Source: Paenibacillus silvisoli | GTDB lineage: Bacteria > Bacillota > Bacilli > Paenibacillales > Paenibacillaceae | Direction: 5' to 3' | Length of the DNA: 64,000 nucleotides | NCBI RefSeq assembly: GCF_030866765.1 | Contig: NZ_CP133017.1 | Span: 5,236,501 to 5,300,500 of the forward strand | Part shown: positions 1 through 8,248 of the stretch, in pieces | Position numbering within the stretch: position 1 is the first letter of the stretch | How the letters are laid out: the number at the start of each line of letters is the position of its first letter | Made by a program: the position numbers and the translations under genes | The notes under the pieces: model-generated | Seen by the model: only the letters and a program-made list of their open reading frames with translations | Database searches by the model: none | What the model was told of the DNA's origin: nothing

Positions 1-12
1 GGCACATTCCAA

Positions 13-1071
13 TTATGTGATGCGCTTGCTATGAAGCGCGATCGCGGCCGCAAGCATTCGCATGCCGCGCTCCTGCTCCAGGTAGCAGCGCTGGGCTTCC
101 TCCAGCGTAACCAGCTCGAAGGCGATGTCGTCGCCCGGCTTGCACTGCGCCAGCAGCGGCAAATCCGCCGTTATGACGTGCGCGAGCTTCGGATAGCCGC
201 CGGTCGTCTGGCAGTCCGCGCCGAGAATGATCGGCGCGCCTCCGCGCGGCACCTGAATCGTGCCGGCGATGACGCCGTGGGACAGCAGTTCCGCGCTGTC
301 CTCCATATGCAGCGGGGGGCCATCGAGGCGGACCCCCATCCGGTCCGATGCGGGAGCCACGCGGAAGCGCTCCCGCATCAGCGCCGTACGGGCCGCTTCG
401 CGGAACTGCCCGTACTCGGCGCCCGGCATCACGCGCAGCCGGATGCCGGCGGTATTGCCGCCGCCGCGCGGCCGCGGGGCCTGCAGCGGCGGCGGCGCGA
501 ACCAGCCCGGGGCCGCCCAGCTCCGGCGGCGGCCCTGCGGCTTCGCCGCCGCTGCGCGCGCGGCGAGCGCTGCGCGCAGCGCAGCCGCCTGCGGCGGGGC
601 GCTGCCGAGCGGCAGCACGTCGCCGGCGCGCAGCGGGCGCCCGGCTCCGGCGACGCCGCCGATGCCGGCGCGCGTGTCCGTGCCGCGGCTGCCCAACGCC
701 GCCTCGGCCGCGAAGCCGCCGGCTGCCGCTACGTACGCGCGGCAGCCGCTCACGGCAGGCGGGAACGAGATCACCGTTCCCGCCGCGATCCAAACCGGCC
801 GCTCCAGCGGCAGCGCCTCGCCGTCAACGAGCGGCGCCATATCGGCGCCGCAGACCGCGAGGAGCAGCGCTTCCTCCGCGACCAGCTGCGGACCGGTCAG
901 CGTCAGCTCGAGCCCCGCGGCCCCCTCGGCGTTGCCCACAAGCAGGTTCGCGGTGCGCAGCGCCATCCGGTCCATTGCGCCGCCTTCGGGAACGCCGTAG
1001 GCGCGCCAGCCCGGACGGCCTAAATCTTGCATGGTTGTATGTAAGCCTGGCTTCAACACTCGTATGCTCAT
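13..1071 (-). CDS. pxpC: 5-oxoprolinase subunit C (biotin-dependent carboxyltransferase family)
   Basis: A 352-residue protein of the PxpC/KipA family, which with PxpA and PxpB forms the ATP-dependent 5-oxoprolinase that opens pyroglutamate to glutamate. The N-terminal VLKPGLHTTMQDLGRPGW and the GAMDRMALRTAN stretch are typical of the family. The segment near residues 150-205 is unusually rich in alanine and arginine, probably a linker. The ATG overlaps the stop of the upstream pxpB by four bases (ATGA), so the two are translationally coupled. A pxpA gene would be expected next to the pair but is not inside the window. Cytoplasmic. Family assignment is firm; the substrate is inferred from the family. 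Confidence 0.9.
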   Translation of the reverse strand: MSIRVLKPGLHTTMQDLGRPGWRAYGVPEGGAMDRMALRTANLLVGNAEGAAGLELTLTGPQLVAEEALLLAVCGADMAPLVDGEALPLERPVWIAAGTVISFPPAVSGCRAYVAAAGGFAAEAALGSRGTDTRAGIGGVAGAGRPLRAGDVLPLGSAPPQAAALRAALAARAAAAKPQGRRRSWAAPGWFAPPPLQAPRPRGGGNTAGIRLRVMPGAEYGQFREAARTALMRERFRVAPASDRMGVRLDGPPLHMEDSAELLSHGVIAGTIQVPRGGAPIILGADCQTTGGYPKLAHVITADLPLLAQCKPGDDIAFELVTLEEAQRCYLEQERGMRMLAAAIALHSKRIT

Positions 1072-1823
1072 TCTTCAGCCGCTCCCGGTTTCATGTCCAC
1101 GTACTCCTCCGCAAGGATCGGCACAAAGGTAAGCACATCGCCGGCGCGAAGCAGAAAAGGTTCCGCCCGCCCCGGATCGAACAACCGAAGCGGCGTACGG
1201 CCGATCAGCTGCCAGCCGCCGGGCGTCGCCAACGGGTAGATGCCGGTGTGTCCGCCGGCAATGCCGACGGAGCCAGCCGGCACCGCGCTTCGCGGCGAAG
1301 CCAGCCGCGGCTGGCTCAACTCCTGCGGCAGCCCGGTCAAATACGGAAACCCCGGCATAAAGCCGATCATGGCAACGCGATATTGCGCGGAAGCATGCCG
1401 CTTTACGAAGACGGTCTCCTCCAGCCCTGCCCGGGCGGCGCATGCCGCCAGGTCCGGACCGTAGGGACCGCCGTAGCAAACCGGTATTTCGACGATGCGC
1501 GGCTGGTTAGCCCCTACCGCCGATCGCGCTCGTTGAAGAAGGCTGTTCGTTTCGGCAGTCGCCGCGTCATACGGAGTGACTGCCGCGGCGTGCTGCCCAT
1601 GCCGAATCAGCGCCATCTCGTACACGATGGTGACCGAGTCGTAAGCCGGGACGACGTCCACGATCCAAGTGAGACGCTCCGCCCGGAACGCATCCGCGAG
1701 CGCGGCGGCTGTCTGCCACAGGCCGGACGCGTCTCCGCTTTCCAGCTTGACGACCAGCGCCCGGTCTCCGATCGGCGCCAAGCGGTAGGACCATCCCAAA
1801 TGTTCGCTCACAGCATTCACCAA
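1068..1823 (-). CDS. pxpB: 5-oxoprolinase subunit B (KipI family)
   Basis: A 251-residue KipI/PxpB-type protein, the partner of the adjacent PxpC in 5-oxoproline hydrolysis; in Bacillus subtilis the homologue KipI also inhibits the sporulation kinase KinA. The N-terminal region GDRALVVKLE and the C-terminal GGHTGIYPLATPGGWQLIGRTP segment, with its cyclophilin-like fold, mark the family. The start is uncertain: TTG at 1823 and GTG at 1820 are both possible and neither has a strong ribosome site. It is the first gene of a two-gene leftward operon. A regulatory role in sporulation is possible by homology but nothing in the sequence shows it. Confidence 0.9.
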   Translation of the reverse strand: MVNAVSEHLGWSYRLAPIGDRALVVKLESGDASGLWQTAAALADAFRAERLTWIVDVVPAYDSVTIVYEMALIRHGQHAAAVTPYDAATAETNSLLQRARSAVGANQPRIVEIPVCYGGPYGPDLAACAARAGLEETVFVKRHASAQYRVAMIGFMPGFPYLTGLPQELSQPRLASPRSAVPAGSVGIAGGHTGIYPLATPGGWQLIGRTPLRLFDPGRAEPFLLRAGDVLTFVPILAEEYVDMKPGAAEE

Positions 1824-1960
1824 TTTTCACTTATTTTCAACATTGCCGTCAGCAACTGGAAGTCATTCCCTAAGTGTCATAATCTCTTCTAGTTTGTACT
1901 ATTTCGGGGCTTTTTGTCCAGCCATTTCGAACGGTGCCGGCCAAACATTTTCCGACAAGA

Positions 1961-3337
1961 TCACCCGTTCTCCGATGCATAACGCTCAATGACCTCGACG
2001 AGCAAATCGTTGAGACGTTTCACCTCGTATTCCCCAACGGCCGGCTCCATGTGGTCGCCTCCGATGCCGCTGTGGTCGGTCAAAAATAAATAAGTGCCGC
2101 CTGTCGCCGTCGCCATAAACCGCATCAAATATTCCGTCTGCACATCGACGCCGCTCGAAGCGACCGGAATAATCCGAATGCCCTCCGCCGCGGCCGTTTC
2201 GACCAGCTCATGAAGCTGCTTCGTCACTTTGCGCTCGTGGTGCGGCGGCGCGTCGAGGACGAGAAACAGCAGCCTCGCGCGGGCGTCGCCGCTCCAGTCG
2301 TGATCTTGGATCGCATTTTCCAACGCCTCGTCGACCGCTTCCGGGAAATCGCCGCCGCCTCCCGCGCTTTGCTGCGAAAGCTGCTTGACGACCGTATCGA
2401 TATCCTTCGTGAACGGATAATCCTTCACCACGTAATCGTCGTTCCGGTCGCGGTAAAAATTCGCGCTCACCCGAATGCCCAGCTGCTGGCCGTTATCCTG
2501 CAAAGCGCGCGCCACGACATCCTTCAGCTCCGTCTTCAAAAAATCAAGCTCATCCTGCATCGAGCCCGTCGTGTCGACGACAAGCATCAAATCGACGTCG
2601 TCCGAAGGCTTAACCGCTTCTTCCATCTCCACCTTCAGCGTGGAGCCCCTTGGAACGGGCACATTCTCGTAACGCTTCTCTTGATTGCCGGAGCGGATGA
2701 CGACGCCGTACTTCTCTCCGCTCTGTTGTTCGTCGAACAGTCCGGCATAGGCCGACGCCTCGCCATCCATATTCGTGCGAGCTTCCCATACGGTATCGCC
2801 ATCCCCGTCGACAACGCTGACTTCCGCATCGGATACGGGCTTGCCTCCGCCCGTTACGACGACTTCCAGCCGGTTCTTCGGATAGAACGACCAATAGGAC
2901 TGCTGATCTTGGCCTTCCCCGCCGTTCAGCAGCCTCATCCATTCTTTCCATGCCGTCAAATCGTTCCATTCGCCCGCGGTCAGCTGGCCGGGCTCCGAGT
3001 CGTCGTACTGGCTGCCCGGCGCAGATTCGCCCTCATCGACCGGCGCGTCATCGTCGGTCGCTGGAGCCGGCTCTTCCGAGTGGCTCGAATCCGTCTTGTC
3101 GCTCTCGCTTGCGGCGCTGTTGCCCGCGTCGCTTGCTTCGCTGTTGCTGCTCGTGTCCCTCGACGTGGACGTGTTCTCCGCCGCAGAGTTGCTGGCAGCG
3201 TCGTTCTGATCGTTCGCGGACGAGCAGCCTGCCAGCAGCATGGCCGCCGCCGCGAACAGCAGAAGCGCCGACTTTACCTTTCCTTGATTCGGTGCTAGCT
3301 CTCTGTGTGCCGGTTTGTTTACCTGTCTTTGTCGCAT
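1961..3337 (-). CDS. von Willebrand factor A domain lipoprotein
   Basis: A 458-residue secreted lipoprotein. The signal peptide ends in a lipobox, LLAGC, with the acylated cysteine near residue 38. A long Ser/Asp/Glu-rich low-complexity linker (about residues 40-115) follows, then a carboxypeptidase-regulatory-like region (residues 155-230) and a VWA domain from about residue 250. The VWA domain carries the metal-ion-dependent adhesion motif DTTGSM, so it probably binds a protein ligand through a divalent cation outside the membrane. The start is supported by GAGGGGGAATTCGG before the ATG. No partner gene is adjacent, so the role (envelope adhesion or stress) is unknown. Confidence 0.85.
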   Translation of the reverse strand: MRQRQVNKPAHRELAPNQGKVKSALLLFAAAAMLLAGCSSANDQNDAASNSAAENTSTSRDTSSNSEASDAGNSAASESDKTDSSHSEEPAPATDDDAPVDEGESAPGSQYDDSEPGQLTAGEWNDLTAWKEWMRLLNGGEGQDQQSYWSFYPKNRLEVVVTGGGKPVSDAEVSVVDGDGDTVWEARTNMDGEASAYAGLFDEQQSGEKYGVVIRSGNQEKRYENVPVPRGSTLKVEMEEAVKPSDDVDLMLVVDTTGSMQDELDFLKTELKDVVARALQDNGQQLGIRVSANFYRDRNDDYVVKDYPFTKDIDTVVKQLSQQSAGGGGDFPEAVDEALENAIQDHDWSGDARARLLFLVLDAPPHHERKVTKQLHELVETAAAEGIRIIPVASSGVDVQTEYLMRFMATATGGTYLFLTDHSGIGGDHMEPAVGEYEVKRLNDLLVEVIERYASENG

Positions 3338-3357
3338 CCGAATTCCCCCTCGATTGG

Positions 3358-3375
3358 TTTGAAAAGCGCTTGGAA
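3358..3375 (-). promoter_or_regulatory. weak cre-like palindrome upstream of the VWA lipoprotein
   Basis: AAAAGCGCTTGGAA lies 20-38 bases upstream of the VWA lipoprotein start. It contains the AAGCGCTT core of CcpA operators but differs from the consensus at about three positions. Possible catabolite control; low confidence. Confidence 0.25.
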
Positions 3376-3511
3376 ACCGCCCCCATAACTGTCAGATACG
3401 GCCTACTAGCATCGACGAACGCGATCGGCCAATTGTTGCAATCTCCGCGGTGCGACAGTACAATCGGGGGAAGTATATTTTTTGCGCTTATCGGAAGGAG
3501 ACCTGCCGCCC

Positions 3512-3814
3512 TTGGAAACGTACTCGATCGCGGAGCTAAGCATTCATTATCAGGACGTTACGACGAAATTAATTTATAAGTCCGCCCATCTCGTTGTCGT
3601 AGCCGATACCGGCTATAAGCTGTGGTATATCGAGCTAGACGGCATGACGCAAGCCTCGCTGCTTCATCAATTCAACGAATCCGAAGACATCGGCGTTTCG
3701 TTGACCGGCATCACCGGCGGGGGCAAGCCGTTCATGGCCAGCGGGTATTTTCACCCGAACGTCCAGCATCATGCCGCGAACATCCGCGGCGATGGCGAGC
3801 TAGTCGGGTTTTAA
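3512..3814 (+). CDS. small hypothetical protein
   Basis: About 100 residues, soluble, no signal peptide or membrane segment. The likely start is the TTG at 3512, preceded by AAGGAG at 3495-3500. An upstream in-frame TTG at 3482 would add ten residues but would place the ribosome site inside the gene. The C-terminal half is rich in glycine and histidine (GGGKPFMASGYFHPN). I do not recognise a family. It stands alone between the VWA gene and a histidine kinase and shares a bidirectional terminator with the latter. Confidence 0.6.
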   Translation: METYSIAELSIHYQDVTTKLIYKSAHLVVVADTGYKLWYIELDGMTQASLLHQFNESEDIGVSLTGITGGGKPFMASGYFHPNVQHHAANIRGDGELVGF

Positions 3815-3820
3815 TTGAAA

Positions 3821-3857
3821 AAAAGAAGCTGGCACAGGACATGTGCCAGCTTCTTTT
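3821..3857. terminator. bidirectional intrinsic terminator
   Basis: A perfect 16-bp stem (3821-3836 with 3842-3857) and a five-base loop, with T-runs on both strands. It lies between two convergent genes and can end both the small orphan gene and the histidine kinase gene. Confidence 0.9.
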
Positions 3858-3865
3858 TATTCGGG

Positions 3866-5014
3866 CTATAGCCGCTTCGGAGCTACGAGCGTAATGACCG
3901 TGCCTTCACCCGGACTGGATTGGATGTCGATCGTACCGCTGATGCCCCTTGCGCGTTCTTCCATGCTGAACAAGCCTACTCCCTGCCTGACCGCTTTCCG
4001 GTCAAAGCCTTTTCCCCGATCTTCGATGCGGGCCATAATCTGGTCCTGCGAATCCCAGATTCGCACTTCAATATCCGCCGCTTCTGCGTATTTATATGCA
4101 TTCGTCAACGCTTCCTGCACGATCCGGTACACCGCCGTCTCCACGCGAGGGTCGATCCGCACGCGCAGCTCGCATTGGAAACGAACCTGGATGCCGTTAT
4201 GCTGCCTAAAGTTATCGATATAGCTGCGGAGCGCCGGCACGACGCCGAGATCGTCAAGCACGGATGGACGCAGATCCCATGCCAAGCTTCGGACCTCTTC
4301 GATAATTTGCGCGACCGATTGCCGGATCGCGGACAGCTCCGCGCTGCTCTGCTCCATTTGATCGCCGCCGCCTTGCCCCTGCCCCTGCCTGCTGCCGATG
4401 ATTCGATCCAGCTGGATCGCAAGCCCGAACAGACTTTGCCCGATGCCGTCATGCAGCTCGCGCGAAAATCGTTTCCGCTCCGCCTCCTGGATGTGCATCA
4501 CCTGCGCCATCATCCGCTGCAGCTCTTCCTCCGCCAGCTTCAGCTGCGTCACTTCGTTGCGGATCGCCAAATATTGATACGGCGTCCCGCTCTCGTCGAG
4601 AAACGGCATGATCGTCGTGTATACCCAGTAATACGTGCCGTCTTTCGCTTTATTTTTAATTTCGCCGCGCCATACATGCCCGGAGCTGATGGCCTCCCAA
4701 AGCTCTCGGATGAACGCCTTGTCATGGTAACCGGAATTGATAATGCGGTGATCCCGGCCGATCAGCTCATCGCGGGAGTACTTGGAGATGGCGCAAAATT
4801 TATCGTTCACGTACTGGATGACGCCGCGCCGGTCCGTCACTGCGACAATGGACGACTCGTCGAGCGCGAGCTTGACGTCCGTCAGCTGCTTGAGCATCTG
4901 CGTCAAATCTTCCCGGAAGGTCGGGTCCGAGATGTGCTCGTCTAACCGGGCCAAGAGCCCGTTCACTTTCTGGCCGATGACCTCGGGGTATCGGTGTCTG
5001 TTCGCATCATTCAA
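3866..5014 (-). CDS. PAS-domain sensor histidine kinase (NarL-type, HisKA_3)
   Basis: About 382 residues, cytoplasmic, with no membrane segment. It has an N-terminal helical region, a PAS/PAC sensor domain (about residues 50-165) and a HisKA_3 dimerisation domain with the phospho-acceptor histidine in RELHDGIGQ (about residue 188). A HATPase domain follows, with [16 protein letters not shown] and [11 protein letters not shown]. The TTG start at 5014 is preferred because AAGGGG sits ten bases upstream; an ATG at 5041 would add nine residues. It overlaps the end of the response regulator gene by eight bases. The PAS domain presumably senses redox state, gas or a ligand in the cytosol; the signal is unknown. 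Confidence 0.9.
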   Translation of the reverse strand: MNDANRHRYPEVIGQKVNGLLARLDEHISDPTFREDLTQMLKQLTDVKLALDESSIVAVTDRRGVIQYVNDKFCAISKYSRDELIGRDHRIINSGYHDKAFIRELWEAISSGHVWRGEIKNKAKDGTYYWVYTTIMPFLDESGTPYQYLAIRNEVTQLKLAEEELQRMMAQVMHIQEAERKRFSRELHDGIGQSLFGLAIQLDRIIGSRQGQGQGGGDQMEQSSAELSAIRQSVAQIIEEVRSLAWDLRPSVLDDLGVVPALRSYIDNFRQHNGIQVRFQCELRVRIDPRVETAVYRIVQEALTNAYKYAEAADIEVRIWDSQDQIMARIEDRGKGFDRKAVRQGVGLFSMEERARGISGTIDIQSSPGEGTVITLVAPKRL

Positions 5015-5660
5015 AATAAAGCAGCCCCTTCTTGAGCGCATACTGCACCAAATCCGGCCGCGTGCGCAGCCCCAGCTTCTCCATGAGATTGCTTTTATGC
5101 GTTTCCACCGTTTTCACGCTGATGACGAGCTGCTCGGCGATTTCTTTGTTCGCATACCCTTTCGCCGTCCACACGAGCACCTCGCGCTCCCGTTCCGACA
5201 GCAGCGCATAGGAATCGGCCGGCTCGCCCTGCCCCATCCGGTCCAAATATTCGTTCATCAGCCGCTTCGTCGCGGTCGGATTGAGATAAGCGTTGCCCGT
5301 AGAGACCGATTCGATGGCGGCAATCATCTCTTCATGCGGCGCGCTCTTCAGAAGATACCCGGAGGCGCCGGCCTGGATCGCGCGGAACAAGTATTCGTCG
5401 TCGTCATGCATCGTCAGGATGAGGACGTTCGTGTCCGGCAGCAGCGCCTTGATTTCCTCGGTCGCCGTCATCCCGTCCTTCCCATTCGGCATGCTGAGAT
5501 CCATGAGCACGACGTTCGGCTTCAATTCCTCCGCGCGGGTCAGCGCTTCGTCGCCGGTGGCGGCTTCGCCGACGATCTGCATGCCGTACTTGCCGTCCAG
5601 CAGCATGCGCAGTCCCGATCGAACGACCACATGGTCATCCACGATTAATATGCGTATCAA
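5007..5660 (-). CDS. NarL/DegU-type response regulator
   Basis: A 217-residue protein with a receiver domain (acidic pair D8-D9, phospho-acceptor D54 in VVLMDLSMP, lysine in LLKSAP) and a LuxR-type helix-turn-helix in [25 protein letters not shown]. It starts with TTG at 5660 behind GGGGGA. It is the first gene of a two-gene operon and its cognate kinase is the overlapping downstream gene. It probably activates promoters when phosphorylated, possibly including its own (see the paired sites at 5739-5770). Confidence 0.92.
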   Translation of the reverse strand: MIRILIVDDHVVVRSGLRMLLDGKYGMQIVGEAATGDEALTRAEELKPNVVLMDLSMPNGKDGMTATEEIKALLPDTNVLILTMHDDDEYLFRAIQAGASGYLLKSAPHEEMIAAIESVSTGNAYLNPTATKRLMNEYLDRMGQGEPADSYALLSEREREVLVWTAKGYANKEIAEQLVISVKTVETHKSNLMEKLGLRTRPDLVQYALKKGLLYFE

Positions 5661-5738
5661 CGCGTTCCCCCACTTCCGTCTTCATCTATCTTGAACATCC
5701 CTCTGCCCCGATGGCCCCGCATTATACGCTCAGGGCTT

Positions 5739-5770
5739 TTCCCCCGATAAATTCAGCGACTTCCCCGATA
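5739..5770 (-). promoter_or_regulatory. candidate tandem operator upstream of the response regulator
   Basis: Two direct copies of TATCGGGGAA on the minus strand (plus-strand 5739-5749 and 5761-5770). Their GATA ends are 21 bp apart, about two helical turns. They lie 80-110 bp upstream of the response regulator start, a common layout for NarL-family dimers. No binding data; inferred from spacing only. Confidence 0.35.
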
Positions 5771-5792
5771 GGCATGAGCCATTGGATGCAGT

Positions 5793-5839
5793 AGGATACA
5801 ATTGCGGAGTCTAGCTAGCTTTGATTATAGCTCGGAATA
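5793..5839 (+). promoter_or_regulatory. possible promoter of the globin-coupled transducer
   Basis: TTGCGG, a 17-base spacer and TTATAG lie about 60-100 bases upstream of the transducer start. The match to sigma-A boxes is only partial. Confidence 0.3.
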
Positions 5840-5899
5840 GGCTTCGATCCCACTGAAACATCTGGGAAACCGCGACTTTTCGCATCTGGAGGGACAGGC

Positions 5900-6901
5900 A
5901 TGATCGCAGTTAACGCAGCTAGGCGAACGCAAATCGATTATATCGGGATTAAGGGCGATGATTTGCGGTATCTCCACTCGCAGGAGAACCATTTTACAGA
6001 GATTACGAACCGGCTTGTCGATGAGTTGTACGAACGGATTCTGAGCCAGCCGCCGCTGGCGGCCATTATCGGCAAGCACAGCAGCGTGGAGCGGTTGAAG
6101 GGAACGCAGCGGTGGTATTTTCAATCGATGGCGTCGGGCCGGATCGATCAGGACTATATCGACAAACGGCTATATATCGGCAAAGTGCATTCGCGCATCG
6201 GCTTGACCACCGACTGGTATTTAGGTACATACATGCTCTATCTCGAGCTTGCTACGAAGCATTTTCAGGCGGTCGCTCCCGGGGAGTGGCAGCGGATTAC
6301 GCTGGCGCTGAGCAAAATGTTCAATTTCGATTCGCAGCTCGTTCTCGAAGCGTATGAAGCGGACGAGAAAGCGGTCGTGCAAACGCTCGCCGACGAACGG
6401 CAGCACATGATTACGAAAATCAGCGCCGCGGTGCAGGAGCTCGCGTCGATGATGGTGGAGCTGGGCGGCAGCGCGCAGTCCGTCGCGGAGACGGCGGCCA
6501 GCACGGCCGAGCTGCAGGAGAAGTCGCACGGCAAGGTCGAGCAGCTGAATGCGCAGGTGAAGGAGATTCATCTGATGGGCACGATGATTCGCGAAATATC
6601 GGATCAAACCCATTTGCTCGGCTTGAACGCCGCCATCGAAGCCGCCCGCGCAGGCGACAGCGGACTCGGCTTCCAGGTCGTCGCGAACGAGATCCGCAAG
6701 CTGGCCGAGCACTCCAAGGAGTCGCTCAAAACGATCCAAGAGCGGCTCGGCAGCATCGGCGCTATCTTGCGCGACGTGCAGGCCGGCAGCGAAGAAACGG
6801 CGAAGCTGGCGCGGAATCAGGCTGCGAGCTCGCAGGAACTGTCCTCGTTCGTGAGCATGATCGAGTCGATTACGGGGGAATTGGAATTGCTGGGGCGCTG
6901 A
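5900..6901 (+). CDS. globin-coupled sensor transducer (HemAT-like, short)
   Basis: A 333-residue soluble protein with an N-terminal sensor globin (about residues 10-165) and a C-terminal methyl-accepting signalling domain (about 175-333). The proximal haem histidine is probably H97 in GKVHSRIGL, as in HemAT. The hairpin tip is visible as [21 protein letters not shown]. The signalling domain is much shorter than in HemAT of Bacillus subtilis: it stops soon after the tip, so part of the returning helix is missing. A GGAGGG ribosome site supports the start. Likely an oxygen sensor feeding the chemotaxis kinase, or another CheA-like partner, from the cytosol. It stands alone and has its own terminator. 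Confidence 0.9.
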   Translation: MIAVNAARRTQIDYIGIKGDDLRYLHSQENHFTEITNRLVDELYERILSQPPLAAIIGKHSSVERLKGTQRWYFQSMASGRIDQDYIDKRLYIGKVHSRIGLTTDWYLGTYMLYLELATKHFQAVAPGEWQRITLALSKMFNFDSQLVLEAYEADEKAVVQTLADERQHMITKISAAVQELASMMVELGGSAQSVAETAASTAELQEKSHGKVEQLNAQVKEIHLMGTMIREISDQTHLLGLNAAIEAARAGDSGLGFQVVANEIRKLAEHSKESLKTIQERLGSIGAILRDVQAGSEETAKLARNQAASSQELSSFVSMIESITGELELLGR

Positions 6902-6922
6902 TCGGCGGTTACAGACGAAAGT

Positions 6923-6955
6923 AACCCGCAGCCACTCGTAGCTGCGGGTTTATTT
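6923..6955 (+). terminator. intrinsic terminator
   Basis: A 10-bp stem, AACCCGCAGC with GCTGCGGGTT, an eight-base loop and a TATTT tail. It lies 20 bases after the globin-coupled transducer gene. Confidence 0.75.
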
Positions 6956-6981
6956 GGGTACAGAGTATTGAATGCGCTGGT

Positions 6982-7009
6982 CGCTAACGGACATCGATGT
7001 CCGTTAGCG
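6982..7009. repeat. perfect 28-bp palindrome (TAACGGnCAT family, copy 1)
   Basis: A perfect palindrome with arms CGCTAACGGACATC, in a convergent intergenic region. The same core, TAACGGACAT facing ATGTCCGTTA, recurs at 7090 and 7423 and, with one changed base, at 16861. Confidence 0.9.
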
Positions 7010-7042
7010 CTGCATATGTTCGAAATCATCATGATTTTCGCG

Positions 7043-7068
7043 TCTAAATGACATTTTTGTCCGTTAGA
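7043..7068. repeat. degenerate TAACGGnCAT-family palindrome (copy 2)
   Basis: The right arm TTGTCCGTTAGA is intact but the left arm reads TCTAAATGACAT, so two of the paired positions are lost. A decayed member of the same family. Confidence 0.6.
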
Positions 7069-7089
7069 TTCGGATTTTTTGAGTTTTCA

Positions 7090-7121
7090 GCGTGTAACGG
7101 ACATTTATGTCCGTTACACGC
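7090..7121. repeat. 32-bp palindrome (TAACGGnCAT family, copy 3)
   Basis: Fifteen-base perfect arms, GCGTGTAACGGACAT, with a two-base TT loop. The flanking GCGTG/CACGC pair differs from copies 1 and 4, yet both arms match it. Confidence 0.9.
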
Positions 7122-7186
7122 ACGCTTTAGCTTCGCAATCGGAGCAGCGGATACTCCCGATCGACAAGATTAACGCAGAATAGCGG

Positions 7187-7371
7187 CTAACGAATCTCAG
7201 AAGCGTTATTGAGGTAAAATCGCAGGTACCCTTATTCTAACGAACTCCAGGGACGTTATTTCGCTTAAATCAGACGTAAATAGCAGCATTTTCGCAAAAT
7301 AACGTCGTCTGAGTTCGTTAGCTCAGAAAACGGCTTGTTTTCAAGCAAATTAGGTTTCTACGATTCGTTAG
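7187..7371. repeat. 185-bp nested inverted element, copy A (GAAT subfamily)
   Basis: Runs from CTAACG to CGTTAG, exactly 185 bp. It holds four 24-bp units: forward at 7187 and 7237, inverted ending at 7321 and 7371. Each unit begins CTAACG and ends ATT. The two forward units are 50 bp apart, as are the two inverted ones, so the whole is an imperfect palindrome with a smaller palindrome inside. Unit sequences are of the CTAACGAAT/CTAACGAAC type. It lies in the convergent gap between the globin-coupled transducer and tetR genes. Confidence 0.85.
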
Positions 7372-7422
7372 CTCGATTGGCCGCTTTTTATGGGCGCCAT
7401 TCAGCCGGGTACCTAGAGTCTG

Positions 7423-7461
7423 AGCGCGTAACGGACATCAATGTCCGTTACGCGCTTTTTT
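7423..7461 (+). terminator. palindrome of the TAACGGnCAT family that forms an intrinsic terminator (copy 4)
   Basis: Sixteen-base perfect arms with a two-base CA loop (7423-7456) run directly into a T-run on the plus strand. This has the form of a rho-independent terminator that would stop plus-strand transcripts before they run antisense into tetR. It shows that members of this palindrome family can act as terminators. Confidence 0.75.
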
Positions 7462-7470
7462 CCGTTCCTC

Positions 7471-8052
7471 CTACGTCGCCGCAATCCCCTTGAAAAACAA
7501 CTCAAACGTCATCGCCATCCGGTTATCGAGCGGCTCGTCGTTCTCCTCCATCGACCAAATAATCATCGTGCCGAAGTACGCTTGGAATGCTTGCTGGGCG
7601 ACCATCCCGGCCGGCATATCTCTTCGGATTTCTCCGTTCTCCTGCGCTTGGATGACGAGCGGCAGCAGCACGTCCTTCAACGCATCGAGCATCGTGTTAT
7701 GCGTCTCCAGCGCCCCGCTGCTTCCGAGCATGGCCTGGAACAAGGCGCGCGAGAGCGGCTTGCTGAGCGCGAACTGCTTCACCAGCTGGAAGATCAGCAG
7801 CTGGAAACGCGGCACGAGCGGACCGGTCATTTCCCCCAGCTTCGTCACCTCGTTGATCGCAATGATCGTCTGCAAGTCGCAGAGCAGCTCATCCTTGGAT
7901 GCAAAATAATTAAAAAACGTCCCCTTCGCCACACCCGCTTGCTTCGCGATGCTTTCAACGGACGTATGTTCATAGCCCTGCTCGGCAAATAAAGAGAGCG
8001 CAGCTTCTTTGATTCGCGTGCGTGTCTGTTCCTTCTTGAGCTCGCGCTTCAT
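7471..8052 (-). CDS. TetR/AcrR family transcriptional regulator
   Basis: About 193 residues. The N-terminal helix-turn-helix is clear: RIKEAALSLFAEQGYEHTSVE, then IAKQAGVAKGTFFNYFASKDEL (residues 12-57). The ligand-binding region is C-terminal. The ATG at 8052 is preferred because GGAGG is eight bases upstream; an ATG at 8058 would leave only two bases of spacing. It is divergent from the large MMPL exporter gene and very probably represses it, and perhaps itself, releasing on binding an exported compound. Three copies of a candidate operator lie between the two genes. Confidence 0.92.
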   Translation of the reverse strand: MKRELKKEQTRTRIKEAALSLFAEQGYEHTSVESIAKQAGVAKGTFFNYFASKDELLCDLQTIIAINEVTKLGEMTGPLVPRFQLLIFQLVKQFALSKPLSRALFQAMLGSSGALETHNTMLDALKDVLLPLVIQAQENGEIRRDMPAGMVAQQAFQAYFGTMIIWSMEENDEPLDNRMAMTFELFFKGIAAT

Positions 8053-8091
8053 CGCCATATCCTCCGTTTGATCATGTTTCGGTTAGGTCTA

Positions 8092-8120
8092 ATTGTAGCA
8101 TAGCGCTTCCAATCCGTAAA
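8092..8120 (-). promoter_or_regulatory. sigma-A promoter of the tetR-family gene
   Basis: On the minus strand TTTACG and TACAAT are separated by 17 bases, about 40 bases before the tetR start codon. Good match to the vegetative consensus. Confidence 0.65.
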
Positions 8121-8126
8121 CTTTAC

Positions 8127-8139
8127 TTGACCAACGGTA
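8127..8139. promoter_or_regulatory. candidate TetR operator, copy 1
   Basis: TTGACCAACGGTA, a version of TGACCGACGGT whose core ACCGnCGGT is a palindrome. It sits just upstream of the tetR -35 box. Copies 2 and 3 lie at 8228 and 8249. Confidence 0.45.
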
Positions 8140-8227
8140 TAACTTTATGAGATGTATGATATGCATACATCCGCACATATTAAGCACACTAACTGCATAT
8201 ATGCACATTTACAACTGTGAAATAATT

Positions 8228-8240
8228 ATGACCGACAGTA
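8228..8240. promoter_or_regulatory. candidate TetR operator, copy 2
   Basis: ATGACCGACAGTA, starting exactly 21 bp before copy 3, just upstream of the exporter -35 box. Confidence 0.45.
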
Positions 8241-8248
8241 CAAAATTA

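Noticed and set aside
29..1892. Several long open frames opposite and overlapping pxpC and pxpB
   Set aside because: They are arginine- and alanine-rich, lack ribosome sites and family motifs, and mirror a high-GC gene whose family is certain.
1824..1960. Possible promoter or small gene between pxpB and the VWA gene
   Set aside because: No open frame with a ribosome site and no convincing hairpin or promoter pair was visible.
3866..5014. Classification of the PAS kinase as an oxygen-sensing FixL-type protein paired with the globin transducer
   Set aside because: No haem-binding histidine pattern is evident in the PAS domain, and the two loci are divergent without shared regulation signals.
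7187..7371. 185-bp element as a complete insertion sequence or transposon end
   Set aside because: No coding capacity, no transposase nearby and no clear target-site duplication beside the copies. A non-autonomous mobile origin is not excluded.
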